Source: Thauera sp. GDN1
GTDB taxonomy: Bacteria > Pseudomonadota > Gammaproteobacteria > Burkholderiales > Rhodocyclaceae
DNA length: 64,000 bases
Assembly: GCF_029223545.1 (NCBI RefSeq)
Contig: NZ_CP097870.1
Span: forward strand, 1,054,001-1,118,000
Reading direction: 5' to 3'
Made by a program: the position numbers and the translations under genes. A model generated the notes under the pieces. That model saw only the letters and a list, made by a program, of their open reading frames with translations. It was not told where the DNA came from and did no database searches. Positions 1-10,641 of this stretch are shown here, piece after piece (the stretch's first letter is position 1; each line of letters opens with the position of its first letter).

Positions 1-1
1 G

Positions 2-534
2 GTGCGCCTGGTGCGCATCATCAACGACAACGCCCGCCGCATCGAGCGCATGATCCGCGACGTGCTCGCCCTCGGCCGTCGCGAGCAGGCGATGCCCGAG
101 GCCCTGCCGCTGGCGGCCTTCGTCGGCGAGGTCATCGACGGCCGCGTGTTCCGCGATGCGGACGAGCTGCCGCTGTACGCGGTCGACATCGACCCGGGGC
201 TGACGCTGGCGATGGACCGCGCCCATCTGCACCAGATCCTGGACAACCTGCTCGCCAACGCCGCCCGCTGCTGTTCCGGGCGGCCCGGCGCCATCCGGCT
301 GTGGACGGAGGCGCTGCCCGGGGAGCGCATCGCGCTGCATGTGCGCGACGACGGCCCCGGCTTCGGCGAGGCCGTCGTCGCCCACCTGTTCGAACCCTTC
401 TTCACAACCCACCCCAAGGGCACCGGGCTCGGTCTCTACATCGCCCGCGAACTGGCCGAAGCCAACGACGCCGAGCTCGCGCTCGCCAGCGCCGGCCCCG
501 GCGCCCATCTGGTGCTCAGCGCACGCAAACACCC

Positions 535-538
<4 letters not shown>
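2..538 (+). CDS. pilS: PilS-type sensor histidine kinase, C-terminal part (5' truncated by window edge)
   Basis: Only the last 178 or so residues are present; the reading frame enters from the window edge, so the true start is upstream. The visible part has the end of the dimerisation helix (RRIERMIRDVLALGRR) and a complete HATPase_c domain: N box near ILDNLLANAARCC, G1 box DDGPGFGE, F box FEPFFTT and G2 box GTGLGLYIARELAE. PilS is the membrane kinase that phosphorylates PilR and controls pilin transcription. The assignment rests on the similarity of this tail to PilS and on the downstream pilR, whose ATG overlaps this stop codon (ATGA). The alternative, PrsK of the PEP-CTERM system, is less likely because the partner regulator looks like PilR. 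Confidence 0.8.
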
Positions 539-1941
<1,403 letters not shown>

Positions 1942-2026
1942 GGCGGCGCTCCCACGGGGTAATGCTTCCATGATGTGGATGGCATCGATTCTGGCCGGAG
2001 GTCGAGCGATTGAATAGAATGGCGTC

Positions 2027-3436
2027 ATGAATCCGACCATCCACCATCACGGCGCGCGCCATGGCGTCACCGGCTCCTGTCATCAGCTCTTCGTCGAGGG
2101 CGACAACAGCTTCCTGATCGACTGCGGCCTGTTCCAGGGCACCGAGACCGCGCCCGACGGCAGGGCCGGCGCCGACCGGCTCGACATCGACTTCCCGATC
2201 GCCGGCATCGGCGCGCTGGTGCTGACCCATGTGCACATCGACCACTGCGGCCGCCTGCCGTGGCTGCTGGCGGCCGGCTTCAAGGGGCCGATCCTGTGCA
2301 GCGAGCCCTCCGCGCGCCTGCTGCCCACGGTGCTGGCCGACGCCTTCCAGGTCGGCGTCAGCCGCGACAGGGCGATGGTCGAGCGCTACCTCGACATGGT
2401 CGAGCCGCGCATCCGCGCGCTGCCCTACGGCAAGTGGCACACGATCTACCGCAGCGCCGGCGCCACCTGCCGCATCCGCCTGCAGCGCGCCGGGCACATC
2501 CTCGGTTCGGCCTACGTCGAATGCGAGCTCTCCGGCGCGGCCTGGCCCGACAAGCGCCGCGTGATCTTCTCCGGCGACCTCGGTGCGCCGCATGCGCCGC
2601 TGCTGCCCGCGCCGCGCCCGCCGTGGCAGGCCGACGTGCTGGTGCTCGAGACCACCTACGGCGACCGCCAGCACGAGGATCGCCGCAACCGGCGCAAGCG
2701 CCTGCAGGCGGTGGTCGAGCGTGCGCTGGAGGACGGCGGCACCGTCATCATCCCGGCCTTCAGCATCGGCCGCACGCAGGAGCTGCTGTACGAGTTCGAG
2801 GACATCCTGCACACCGAGCGCCAGCGCCCGGGCAAGCATGCGGACAAGTGGGCGGGGCTGAAGATCTTCCTCGACTCGCCGCTCGCCCAGCGCTTCACCG
2901 AGCTCTACCGCGCGCTGCAGCCGTTCTGGGACGCCGAGGCGCGGGCGCGGGTTCGCGCCGGTCGCCAGCCGCTGAGCTACGATCAGCTGGTCGCCATCGA
3001 CACCCACGAGCGCCATCTCGCCAACGTGCAGCGCCTGGCGCGCAGCCGCGAGCCCGCCATCGTCATCGCCGCCAGCGGCATGTGCGCCGGCGGCAGGGTG
3101 GTGAATTACCTCAAGGCCATGCTCGGCGACCCGCGCCATGACGTGCTCTTCGTCGGCTACCAGGCGCGCGGTACGCCCGGGCATGCCATCCAGACCTACG
3201 GCCCGCGCGGCGGCTACGTCGAGCTCGATGGCGAGCGCATCGACATCCGCGCCGGCGTGCATTCGATGTCCGGCTACTCGGCGCATGCCGACCAGGCCGA
3301 CCTCACCCGCTTCGTCACCCGCATGCGCCATCTGCCCGGCGAGGTTCGCCTGGTGCATGGCGAGGACGAGGTGCGCGCCGCCTTCGCGCGCCACCTCGGC
3401 GCCGCGACCGCCGGCAAGGTCCGGATCGTGGCCTGA
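2027..3436 (+). CDS. MBL-fold/beta-CASP metallohydrolase, RNA-processing exonuclease type
   Basis: The 469-residue protein has the metallo-beta-lactamase signature HVHIDH (H68-H73), followed by a beta-CASP region (LETTYGDRQHEDR, PAFSIGRTQELLYEFEDIL) and a C-terminal motif region SGYSAHADQADL with the last metal-binding histidine. This is the domain order of CPSF-73/YSH1-like RNA nucleases found across bacteria, expected to be zinc-dependent and cytoplasmic. The bacterial substrates are largely unknown. It stands alone, 85 bases after pilR and 231 bases before the exopolysaccharide operon; a homologue often sits beside XrtA loci, but a functional link is not shown by the sequence. Confidence 0.85.
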   Translation: MNPTIHHHGARHGVTGSCHQLFVEGDNSFLIDCGLFQGTETAPDGRAGADRLDIDFPIAGIGALVLTHVHIDHCGRLPWLLAAGFKGPILCSEPSARLLPTVLADAFQVGVSRDRAMVERYLDMVEPRIRALPYGKWHTIYRSAGATCRIRLQRAGHILGSAYVECELSGAAWPDKRRVIFSGDLGAPHAPLLPAPRPPWQADVLVLETTYGDRQHEDRRNRRKRLQAVVERALEDGGTVIIPAFSIGRTQELLYEFEDILHTERQRPGKHADKWAGLKIFLDSPLAQRFTELYRALQPFWDAEARARVRAGRQPLSYDQLVAIDTHERHLANVQRLARSREPAIVIAASGMCAGGRVVNYLKAMLGDPRHDVLFVGYQARGTPGHAIQTYGPRGGYVELDGERIDIRAGVHSMSGYSAHADQADLTRFVTRMRHLPGEVRLVHGEDEVRAAFARHLGAATAGKVRIVA

Positions 3437-3544
3437 TCGCGGCCGCGCGTCGGTCGCGACCGCAGTGCTCGCCCTCCGCCCGGTGGAAATTCGTCCCGCA
3501 TGCGTCCCGCCGCAGCCGGATCGCGGTCAGCAGGGCTGCCGGAC

Positions 3545-3560
3545 TGGCCGTGGTCGTGCA
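3545..3560 (+). promoter_or_regulatory. Possible sigma-54 (-24/-12) promoter of the exopolysaccharide operon
   Basis: TGGCCGTGGTCGTGCA has the invariant GG and GC dinucleotides separated by exactly 10 bases, and it matches TGGC at -24 and TGCA at -12 of the sigma-54 consensus. It lies about 110 bases before the first XrtA operon gene in the only long gap upstream. RpoN control of XrtA/PEP-CTERM genes is known in related floc-forming bacteria. The inner positions deviate from consensus and GC-rich DNA gives chance matches, so this is moderate evidence only. Confidence 0.4.
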
Positions 3561-3667
3561 TTTGTTCCTGTGTGGCCTTTGGCGTATCTTCATACGATCA
3601 TCGAAAATGTCCGGTCTCCTGCGACCGGCATGTGATTCGCGGTTCCGAGCAAACTGGGGGATTCGTC

Positions 3668-4297
3668 ATGGGCAGCAAGATTCGGGGCATGTGGTCTGGG
3701 GTGGTTCGTTTCCTGGTGCTGGGGGCCGCCGTCGGCGTGCTCGCCGGCTGTGCGTCTTCCTTCCCGTCGGCGCCGCCCGCCGCGGCGGATGCCGAATACA
3801 ACTACCTGATCGGTCCGGGCGACACCCTCAACATCGTCGTCTGGCGCAACCCGGAGCTCTCCATGTCGGTGCCGGTGCGCCCCGACGGCAAGATCACCAC
3901 GCCGCTGGTCGAGGACCTGCCGGCGATCGGCAAGGACTCCACCACGCTGGCGCGAGACATCGAGAAGGAACTGGCCAAGTTCATCCGCGAGCCGGTGGTC
4001 ACCGTGATCGTCACCAACTTCGCCGGCCCCTACAGCGAGCAGATCCGCGTGGTCGGCGAGGCCGCCGAGCCGCGCATCCTGCCCTACACGCAGAAGATGA
4101 CCCTGCTCGACGTCATGATCGCGGTCGGCGGGCTGACCGAATTCGCCGACGGCAACGCCGCGAGCATCCTGCGCACCGGTGAGGGCAACAAGCAGTACAG
4201 CGTGCGCATCAAGGATCTGGTCAAGCGTGGCGACGTGTCGGCCAACGTCGAGATGCGTCCGGGCGACGTGCTGATCATCCCGCAGAGCTGGTTCTGA
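3668..4297 (+). CDS. XrtA system exopolysaccharide export lipoprotein (Wza/EpsE-like)
   Basis: This 209-residue protein has a lipoprotein signal ending in LAGC (Cys28) and then a polysaccharide biosynthesis/export domain (YLIGPGDTLNIVVWRNPELS) and SLBB-like segments (GPYSEQIRVVGEA; RPGDVLIIPQSWF). It should sit at the outer membrane and form or gate the exit channel for the polymer, working with the chain-length protein encoded next. The ATG at 3668 is chosen because it follows a G-rich ribosome site and starts the signal peptide directly; in-frame codons upstream lack one. It is the first gene of a long co-directional operon. The family is the short, exosortase-associated branch of Wza proteins. 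Confidence 0.9.
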   Translation: MGSKIRGMWSGVVRFLVLGAAVGVLAGCASSFPSAPPAAADAEYNYLIGPGDTLNIVVWRNPELSMSVPVRPDGKITTPLVEDLPAIGKDSTTLARDIEKELAKFIREPVVTVIVTNFAGPYSEQIRVVGEAAEPRILPYTQKMTLLDVMIAVGGLTEFADGNAASILRTGEGNKQYSVRIKDLVKRGDVSANVEMRPGDVLIIPQSWF

Positions 4298-4379
4298 TCC
4301 CGGGATCCCGATCCACCCCTCGGGCGGGGCCGGCGCCGCGCAGGCGGTGAGGCCCGACCCGAATCCTGCGAGCTGATTC

Positions 4380-5924
4380 ATGGAAGAACTCGTATCGCAA
4401 ATCACCGGCTACCTGCGCGGCATGTGGCGCTTCCGGTGGTGGGGGCTCGCGCTCGCCTGGATCGTCGGCATCGTCGCCGGAGTCGTCATCTACAAGATGC
4501 CCGACAAGTACGAATCGAGCGCGCGCGTTTTCGTGGATACGCAGTCGGTGCTGCGCCCGCTGATGGCGGGGCTGGCGGTGCAGCCCAACGTCGACCAGCA
4601 GATCGCGATGCTGAGCCGCACGCTGATCAGCCGCCCGAACGTCGAGAAGCTGATCACCATGGCCGACCTCGACCTCGGGGTGAATACGCCCGAACAGCGC
4701 GAAGCCCTGATCACCCGCCTGTCCGAGGACCTGCGCATCGGCTCGGCCGACCGCACCAACCTGTTCACCCTGTCGTATTCGGACACCCGGCCCGAGCGCG
4801 CGCAGCGCGTCGTGCAGTCGCTGCTGTCGCTGTTCGTCGAGTCCGGCCTGGGCAGCAAACGCCAGGACGCGGACGCCGCGCGGCGCTTCATCGAGGAGCA
4901 GATCCGCAGCTACGAGCACAAGCTCACCGAGGCCGAGAACCGGGTGAAGGAGTTCCGCTTGCGCAACATGGCGGTGCTCGGTGACGGTGCGCGCGACTAC
5001 GTCGCCCAGATCGGCGCTCTCTCCGAGCAGGTGCAGCAGGCCCGGCTCGAACTGCGCGAGGCCGAGAACGGCCGCGACTCGCTGCAGCGCCAGCTGGTCG
5101 GCGAGGAGCCGGTCCTGCTGCCGCAGACGCCGTCGGCGTCCGGGGTGTCGATCCCCGAGATCGACGGCCGCATCGACACCCTCAAGCGCAACCTCGACGA
5201 GCTGCTGCTGCGCTACACCGACAAGCACCCCGACGTGGCCGGCACGCGGCGCCTGATCGAGGAGCTCGAGGCGCAGAAGCTCGCGCAGGTGCAGACCATG
5301 CAGGCCAGCGGCGGCAGCCAGTTCGGCGCGCTCGATTCCAACCCGGTGTATCAGCAGATGAAGCTCGCCCTGGTGCAGGCCGAGTCGCGCGTGGCTTCGC
5401 TGCGGGTGCGCGTCGGCGAGTTCCAGGGGCGGCTCGACCAGCTGCGCGAGCAGGCGCGCATGGTGCCGCAGATCGAGGCGGAAATGGCCCAGCTCAACCG
5501 CGACTACAGCGTGCACAAGAGCAACTACGACGCCCTGGTCGCGCGTCGCGAGTCGGCCAGCATCGCGGTGGACATGAACACCCAGACCGGGGTGGCCGAC
5601 TTCCGCGTCATCGACCCGCCCACGCTGGCGACAAAGCCGACTGCGCCCAACCGCATCCTGCTGATCCCGCTGGCGGGGCTGGTCGGGCTTGCCGCCGGCT
5701 TCGCGCTGACCTTCCTGATCAGCCAGTTGCGTCCTGCATTCACCGATCCGCGCACGCTGCGCGAGGTCAGCGGCCTGCCGGTGCTGGGCTCGGTCTCCAT
5801 GCTGCGCACGCGCGAGCGCGCGGCGGCGCGGAGACGCGGCCTGTTCGCCTTCGGGGCCGGTGTCGCGGCCTATGCCGGTGCGTTCGCCGCGGCTGCGGTC
5901 GCCTTGCGCTTGATCCAGGGTTAA
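4380..5924 (+). CDS. XrtA system polysaccharide chain-length determinant (Wzz/PCP family)
   Basis: The 514-residue inner-membrane protein has the layout of polysaccharide co-polymerases: an N-terminal Wzz segment with a membrane helix at about residues 20-40, a long periplasmic coiled-coil region (about 150-390), and a second helix around residues 420-445 (LIPLAGLVGLAAGFALTFLI). A third hydrophobic stretch lies near the C terminus. It regulates polymer length and couples to the lipoprotein before it and the separate tyrosine autokinase after it, as in systems where the kinase is a distinct protein. No Walker motif is present in this protein itself. Confidence 0.9.
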   Translation: MEELVSQITGYLRGMWRFRWWGLALAWIVGIVAGVVIYKMPDKYESSARVFVDTQSVLRPLMAGLAVQPNVDQQIAMLSRTLISRPNVEKLITMADLDLGVNTPEQREALITRLSEDLRIGSADRTNLFTLSYSDTRPERAQRVVQSLLSLFVESGLGSKRQDADAARRFIEEQIRSYEHKLTEAENRVKEFRLRNMAVLGDGARDYVAQIGALSEQVQQARLELREAENGRDSLQRQLVGEEPVLLPQTPSASGVSIPEIDGRIDTLKRNLDELLLRYTDKHPDVAGTRRLIEELEAQKLAQVQTMQASGGSQFGALDSNPVYQQMKLALVQAESRVASLRVRVGEFQGRLDQLREQARMVPQIEAEMAQLNRDYSVHKSNYDALVARRESASIAVDMNTQTGVADFRVIDPPTLATKPTAPNRILLIPLAGLVGLAAGFALTFLISQLRPAFTDPRTLREVSGLPVLGSVSMLRTRERAAARRRGLFAFGAGVAAYAGAFAAAAVALRLIQG

Positions 5925-5937
5925 ACGAGGCCTCACG

Positions 5938-6900
5938 ATGAGTCTTATTGAAAAAGCCGCGCAACGCCTCGATCAGCTCAAGCAGGCCTCGGCCGAGCCG
6001 GGGGACGAACAGCTATCGCCGCCGGCAGCCCGGCCCCCGGCTGGTGCCGGACCTGAGGCGGCTGCCGCGGCGCCCGCAAGAAGCCTCACCCAGTCCTCCG
6101 AGGTGCCGCTGACCGCGCCCCTGGCGCAGGCGGCGCCGGTGTCGCGAACGGCCCACATAGACCTGGGTGCCCTGGCGGCGCGGGGCATGGTCACACCCGA
6201 CGAGCCGCGCTCGTCGATCGCCGAGGAGTTCCGCGTCATCAAGCGGCCGCTGCTGCGCAATGCCACCGACACCAGCGCGGTGCGCATCGAGAACGCGAAC
6301 CTGATCATGGTCACCAGCGCCCTGCCGGGCGAGGGCAAGACCTTCAGTGCGATCAACCTCGCGATCAGCATGGCGATGGAACTCGACTACACGGTGCTGC
6401 TGGTCGATGCCGACGTGTCGCGGCCCTCGGTGTTCCGCCAGCTCGGCCTGCCGCCCGAGCGCGGCCTGATGGACGTGCTGGCCGGCGAGGTCACCGACCT
6501 CAGCGAGGTCCTGCTGCGCACCAACATCGAGAAGCTCTCGATCCTGCCCGCCGGCATGCCGCATCAGCGCGCCACCGAGCTGCTCGCCTCGGAGAACATG
6601 AACCGGCTGCTCAAGCAGATCGCCAGCCGCTACTCCGACCGCATCGTCATCTTCGATTCGCCGCCGCTGCTCGTTACCACCGAATCGCGCGTGCTCGCCA
6701 CCCACATGGGCCAGGTGCTGGTCGTGGTCGAAGCCGAGCGCACCACGCACGCCTCGGTCAAGCAGGCGCTGGCCACCATCGAAAGCTGCCCGATCAAGCT
6801 GATGATGCTCAACAAGTCGCGTCAGAGCGGACCCGGGTCGTACTACGGATATGGATACGGATATGCTTATGGTGAAAAGCCGCGCGAGAACGCGGCCTGA
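5938..6900 (+). CDS. XrtA-associated tyrosine autokinase (BY-kinase)
   Basis: The 320-residue cytoplasmic BY-kinase has a Pro/Ala-rich N-terminal linker (about 20-75), Walker A SALPGEGKT (K134), Walker A' VDADVSRPSVF (D157, D159), Walker B IVIFDSPPLLV, and a C-terminal tyrosine cluster YYGYGYGYAYG (from residue 302) that is the expected autophosphorylation site. Phosphorylation cycles control assembly of the chain-length complex. The start follows a GAGG ribosome site 13 bases after the previous gene. The tyrosine-cluster DNA overlaps the start region of the next gene, so the tail is under two-frame constraint. Confidence 0.92.
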   Translation: MSLIEKAAQRLDQLKQASAEPGDEQLSPPAARPPAGAGPEAAAAAPARSLTQSSEVPLTAPLAQAAPVSRTAHIDLGALAARGMVTPDEPRSSIAEEFRVIKRPLLRNATDTSAVRIENANLIMVTSALPGEGKTFSAINLAISMAMELDYTVLLVDADVSRPSVFRQLGLPPERGLMDVLAGEVTDLSEVLLRTNIEKLSILPAGMPHQRATELLASENMNRLLKQIASRYSDRIVIFDSPPLLVTTESRVLATHMGQVLVVVEAERTTHASVKQALATIESCPIKLMMLNKSRQSGPGSYYGYGYGYAYGEKPRENAA

Positions 6901-8383
6901 GGTGGCCCTCCCGCGCCTCACGCTGATTGCCGCGCTGCTGCTGCCGCTCACTGCGTCGGGACTCGCGCAGGCGCAGACGGTGCGCATCCAGCCCACCCTC
7001 GACACCAGCCTGACCTGGACCGACAACGTCGACACCACCGACACCGACGAGCAGCAGGACTGGATCCTGGAGGTCTCGCCGGGGGTGTCGATCAGTCGCG
7101 AGTCGGGCCGCTTCAGCGGTGCGCTCGACATGCGGCTGCGCAACCAGATTTATGCCGAACAGACCGAGGACAACACGACCTTCCTCGCGCTGCAGGGCAG
7201 GGGCACGATCGAGGCCGTCGAGGATGCATTCTTCGTCGACCTCGGGGCCTCGGTCAGCCGCGACAACCGCTCCGCGTTCCGCGGCCGCTTCGCCGGCGAC
7301 ACGCTCGACAGCGATGAGGACAACGAGACCCGGCTGTTCTATGTCGGTCCGCGCTTCGGATTTCGTTTCGGCGAGAGCGGGCTGGGCAACATCGGCTATC
7401 AGGAGCGCTGGCTGAGCGGCGGGGATAACGCCCTGGGCGACCGCCGCACCAGCACCTGGAACGCGAGCGTGGCGGATCCGGTCGCCCTGCGCCTGTTCGG
7501 CTGGGGGCTGGACTACCAGCGCACCGACACCCGCTACGACGAAGGCGACACCCGCGACCTCATGCAGGAAATCGGCCGCGGCACGCTCTTCATCAACCTC
7601 GATCCGCAGTTCCGGGTACGTGCGATCGCCGGCTACGAGTCCAACGACTATTCGACGGTCCAGGGCGAGAGCGGTGCCATCTGGGGGGCGGGCTTCGACT
7701 GGTCGCCGACCGAGCGCACCAGCATTTCCGCCACCGGCGAGGACCGCATCTTCGGCACCGGCTACGACGTCGGCGTGCAGCACCGCATGGCGCGCTCGGT
7801 ATGGAGCTTCTCGGCCACGCGCGACATCACGTCCTCGCTGGACGAGCTCGGCGAGACCCTGCTGCTCACCCCGCAGAACATCCTGGATCTCGAGGAGCTC
7901 CTCGTCACCGACCCGGACGCGGTCGACGATTACCTCGCCGGGCTCACGCCGCTCTTCATCCGCACCAACCGCTACTACGTCAGCAAGGCGGTGCGTGCTG
8001 CCGTCACCCTGATCGGCGTGCGCAACACGCTCACCGTCGGCGTCGCCCAGACCGACCGCTCGCAACTCGACACCCTGGGCTTCAGCGGCCTGGTCGACGA
8101 CGAGTTCGACACCTACGACCGCGTCAAGACGCGCGAGGCCTTCGTGGCCTTCGATCACAAGCTCTCGGGCCTGGCCACGCTGAGGCTCGCGCTGCAGCGC
8201 TCGAAGTCCCAGGGCTACGGCGAGGACGAGGACGAGACGACGCGCACCGCCTACACCGTCGGCGTTACCCGCAACCTCGGCCCGCGGACCAGCGCCAGCC
8301 TCACCTACCGCCACACCAGGTCCGAAGGCACCGACGCCTACACCGAGAACACGATCGTCGCCGCGGTCGGCATGCGGTTCTGA
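6869..8383 (+). CDS. XrtA/PEP-CTERM-associated outer-membrane beta-barrel protein
   Basis: The product is about 504 residues: a signal peptide (LTLIAALLLPLTASGLAQA) and a long run of alternating beta-strand segments ending in the outer-membrane C-terminal motif AAVGMRF (terminal Phe). This fits the exosortase-associated outer-membrane family found in almost every XrtA locus. The function is inferred to be in polymer export. In-frame ATGs lie at 6851, 6863 and 6869; I prefer 6869 because it leaves a compact positively charged N-region before the hydrophobic core, but no start has a good ribosome site. All of them overlap the kinase gene, by 32 to 50 bases, so coupling is likely. Confidence 0.82.
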   Translation: MVKSRARTRPEVALPRLTLIAALLLPLTASGLAQAQTVRIQPTLDTSLTWTDNVDTTDTDEQQDWILEVSPGVSISRESGRFSGALDMRLRNQIYAEQTEDNTTFLALQGRGTIEAVEDAFFVDLGASVSRDNRSAFRGRFAGDTLDSDEDNETRLFYVGPRFGFRFGESGLGNIGYQERWLSGGDNALGDRRTSTWNASVADPVALRLFGWGLDYQRTDTRYDEGDTRDLMQEIGRGTLFINLDPQFRVRAIAGYESNDYSTVQGESGAIWGAGFDWSPTERTSISATGEDRIFGTGYDVGVQHRMARSVWSFSATRDITSSLDELGETLLLTPQNILDLEELLVTDPDAVDDYLAGLTPLFIRTNRYYVSKAVRAAVTLIGVRNTLTVGVAQTDRSQLDTLGFSGLVDDEFDTYDRVKTREAFVAFDHKLSGLATLRLALQRSKSQGYGEDEDETTRTAYTVGVTRNLGPRTSASLTYRHTRSEGTDAYTENTIVAAVGMRF

Positions 8384-8394
8384 GCGGAGAGCCG

Positions 8395-9480
8395 ATGTAC
8401 ACCTCATTCTTCAAGCTCAGTGGCAAGCCCTTCCAGCTCAACCCGGACCCCGCCTTCTTCTACGGCAGCCGGGGCCACCGGCGGGCGATGGCCTACCTGG
8501 AGTACGGCCTGCACCAGAGCGAGGGCTTCATCGTCATCACCGGCGAGATCGGCGCCGGCAAGACGACGATCGTGCGCAGCCTGTTCGAGCAGCTCGACCC
8601 CGAGCGCGTCGTCGCGGCCAACATCGTCAGCACCCAGATCGATGCCGACGACATGCTGCGCCTGGTCGCCGCCGCCTTCGGCGTGCCCAGCCGCAACCTC
8701 GACAAGGCGGGGCTGCTGCTGGCGCTCGAGACCTACCTGGTGTCGGTCACCGCGGCGGGCAAGCGCGCGCTGCTGATCGTCGACGAGGCGCAGAACCTGA
8801 CCCCGGCGGCGGTCGAGGAGCTGCGCATGCTGTCCAACTTCCAGCTCGAGGACCACGCCCTGCTGCAGAGCTTCCTGGTCGGCCAGCCGGAATTCCGCGA
8901 CATGATGCAGCACCCCGAGATGCAGCAGCTGCGCCAGCGCGTGATCGCCTCCTACCACCTCGGCCCGCTCGACGCTCAGGAGACCCGCGGCTACATCGAG
9001 CACCGCCTGTCGCGCGTCGGCTGGGCCAGGGACCCCGACTTCGAGCCGGGTGCGTTCAGCGCCATATATGGCTACACCGGCGGCATCCCGCGCCGCATCA
9101 ACACCCTGTGCGACCGGCTGATGCTGTCCGCCTACCTCGGCGAGCGCCACATGATCGGCGAAGGCGACGTCCGCGAGGTGATCGACGAGCTCAAGGAAGA
9201 GTTCGCCCCCGGCCGCGCCCGTCCGCTGCAGCCGCCGCAGCCCGCGGCGGGCGGTGATGCGGAGCTCGCGCTGCGCCTCGACGCCCTCGCGCTCGAGCGC
9301 CTGCGCGCGCCGCCCGAACTCGCCGAGCGGGCCACGAGCCTCGCCGGCAACTACGACCTGCAGCGCATCGAGGCGCGGCTCGCCGGTCTCGAGCAGTCGG
9401 TCTCCGCGACCCTCCAGGTCCTCTCCCAACTGCTGCAGGCGGTGCGCCGCGACGCGCCGGCAACGGACAAATCCGAATGA
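8395..9480 (+). CDS. XrtA/PEP-CTERM-associated ATPase (ExeA/GspA-like AAA)
   Basis: This 361-residue protein has Walker A GEIGAGKTT (K56), Walker B LLIVDEAQNL (D130-E131) and an AAA lid domain with GGIPRRINTLCDRLML. The beginning, MYTSFFKLSGKPFQLNPDPAFF, is typical of the ExeA family that serves secretion across the envelope. The C-terminal 90 residues are charged and low in complexity, with a possible coiled coil. It is part of the conserved XrtA order between the outer-membrane protein and wecB, and its end overlaps wecB by 4 bases. It presumably powers assembly or regulation of the exporter; the exact role is unknown. Confidence 0.9.
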   Translation: MYTSFFKLSGKPFQLNPDPAFFYGSRGHRRAMAYLEYGLHQSEGFIVITGEIGAGKTTIVRSLFEQLDPERVVAANIVSTQIDADDMLRLVAAAFGVPSRNLDKAGLLLALETYLVSVTAAGKRALLIVDEAQNLTPAAVEELRMLSNFQLEDHALLQSFLVGQPEFRDMMQHPEMQQLRQRVIASYHLGPLDAQETRGYIEHRLSRVGWARDPDFEPGAFSAIYGYTGGIPRRINTLCDRLMLSAYLGERHMIGEGDVREVIDELKEEFAPGRARPLQPPQPAAGGDAELALRLDALALERLRAPPELAERATSLAGNYDLQRIEARLAGLEQSVSATLQVLSQLLQAVRRDAPATDKSE

Positions 9481-10640
9481 GCACTACGGCCGAGAAGCCC
9501 GCGCCGGTCATCTGCGTCGTCGGCGCCCGCCCCAACTACATGAAGGTCGCGCCCATCATCCGCGCCTTCGCCGCCCACAATCCGCCGATCCCCACGCTGC
9601 TGGTGCATACCGGCCAGCACTACGACCCGGCGATGAAGGACCGCCTGTTCGCCGACCTCGAACTGCCCGAGCCCGACGTCAACCTCGCCGTCGGCTCCGG
9701 CTCGCACGCGGTGCAGACCGCCGAGGTCATGAAGCGCTTCGAGCCGGTGATCGACGAGTACGGCGCGCGCGCGGTACTGGTGGTGGGCGACGTCAATTCC
9801 ACGCTCGCCTGCGCGCTGGTCGCCAGCAAGCGCCACATCCCGGTGGTGCACGTCGAATCCGGCCTGCGCAGCTACGACCGGCGCATGCCTGAGGAGATCA
9901 ACCGCGTCCTCACCGACCAGATCTCCGACGTGCTCTACACCACCGAGCGCTCCGCCCACGACAACCTCGCGCGCGAGGGCATCGCGCCCGAGCGCGCGGT
10001 CTTCGTCGGCAACGTCATGATCGACAGCCTGCGCGCCAGCCTGCCCAAGGCGGTGCCTGCCGACGCGCTGCTCGCCAGCGCCGGGCTGGATGCCGGGCGG
10101 ATTGCCGGCGGCTACGGCGTCGTCACCCTGCACCGGCCGTCCAACGTCGACGATGCCGAGGTGCTCGGGCCGATCATCGACGCCCTGCGCACCGTCGCCG
10201 AGCGCCTGCCGCTGGTCGTCGCGCTGCATCCGCGCACCCGCAACAACCTCGAGCGCTTCGGCATGCTCGGCCGGCTCGACACCCCGGGCTTCCTGATCCT
10301 GCCGCCGCAGGGCTACCTGGAGATGCTCGGCCTGATGTCGGGCGCGCGCATGGTGCTCACCGACTCCGGCGGCATCCAGGAAGAGACCACCGCGCTCGGC
10401 GTGCCCTGCATCACCATCCGCGAGAACACCGAGCGTCCGATCACCGTGGAGCAGGGCACCAACACCCTGGTCGGCATCGATCCGCAGGCCATCCTCGCCG
10501 CGGCGCGCGGCGTGCTCGCCACCGGCGGCAAGGGCGGGCGCATCCCCGAGCTGTGGGACGGGCGCTGCGCCGAGCGCATCGCCGCCCACCTGCACGACTG
10601 GCTGCTGCGCACCGAGGCCGGCCCGCCCGCCGGAAGCTGA
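9477..10640 (+). CDS. wecB: UDP-N-acetylglucosamine 2-epimerase (non-hydrolysing)
   Basis: The 387-residue enzyme converts UDP-GlcNAc to UDP-ManNAc in the cytoplasm. Motifs visible in order are GARPNYMK, HTGQHYDPAMKD, VVGDVNSTLA, HVESGLRS, MPEEINRVLTDQ, LHRPSNVDD and DSGGIQEE, which together form the GT-B-like active site of the WecB family. The length is usual. The ATG overlaps the previous stop (ATGA) and the next gene starts two bases after this one. Its place in the operon indicates the polymer contains ManNAc or a derivative such as ManNAcA; the UDP-sugar dehydrogenase at 42645-43991 reads as UDP-glucose type, so oxidation of ManNAc is not established. Confidence 0.93.
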   Translation: MSTTAEKPAPVICVVGARPNYMKVAPIIRAFAAHNPPIPTLLVHTGQHYDPAMKDRLFADLELPEPDVNLAVGSGSHAVQTAEVMKRFEPVIDEYGARAVLVVGDVNSTLACALVASKRHIPVVHVESGLRSYDRRMPEEINRVLTDQISDVLYTTERSAHDNLAREGIAPERAVFVGNVMIDSLRASLPKAVPADALLASAGLDAGRIAGGYGVVTLHRPSNVDDAEVLGPIIDALRTVAERLPLVVALHPRTRNNLERFGMLGRLDTPGFLILPPQGYLEMLGLMSGARMVLTDSGGIQEETTALGVPCITIRENTERPITVEQGTNTLVGIDPQAILAAARGVLATGGKGGRIPELWDGRCAERIAAHLHDWLLRTEAGPPAGS

Positions 10641-10641
10641 C

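Noticed and set aside
4275..5936. Long minus-strand open frame opposite the chain-length determinant gene
   Set aside because: Its translation is low-complexity and without motifs, while the plus strand encodes a clear Wzz-type protein with membrane helices.
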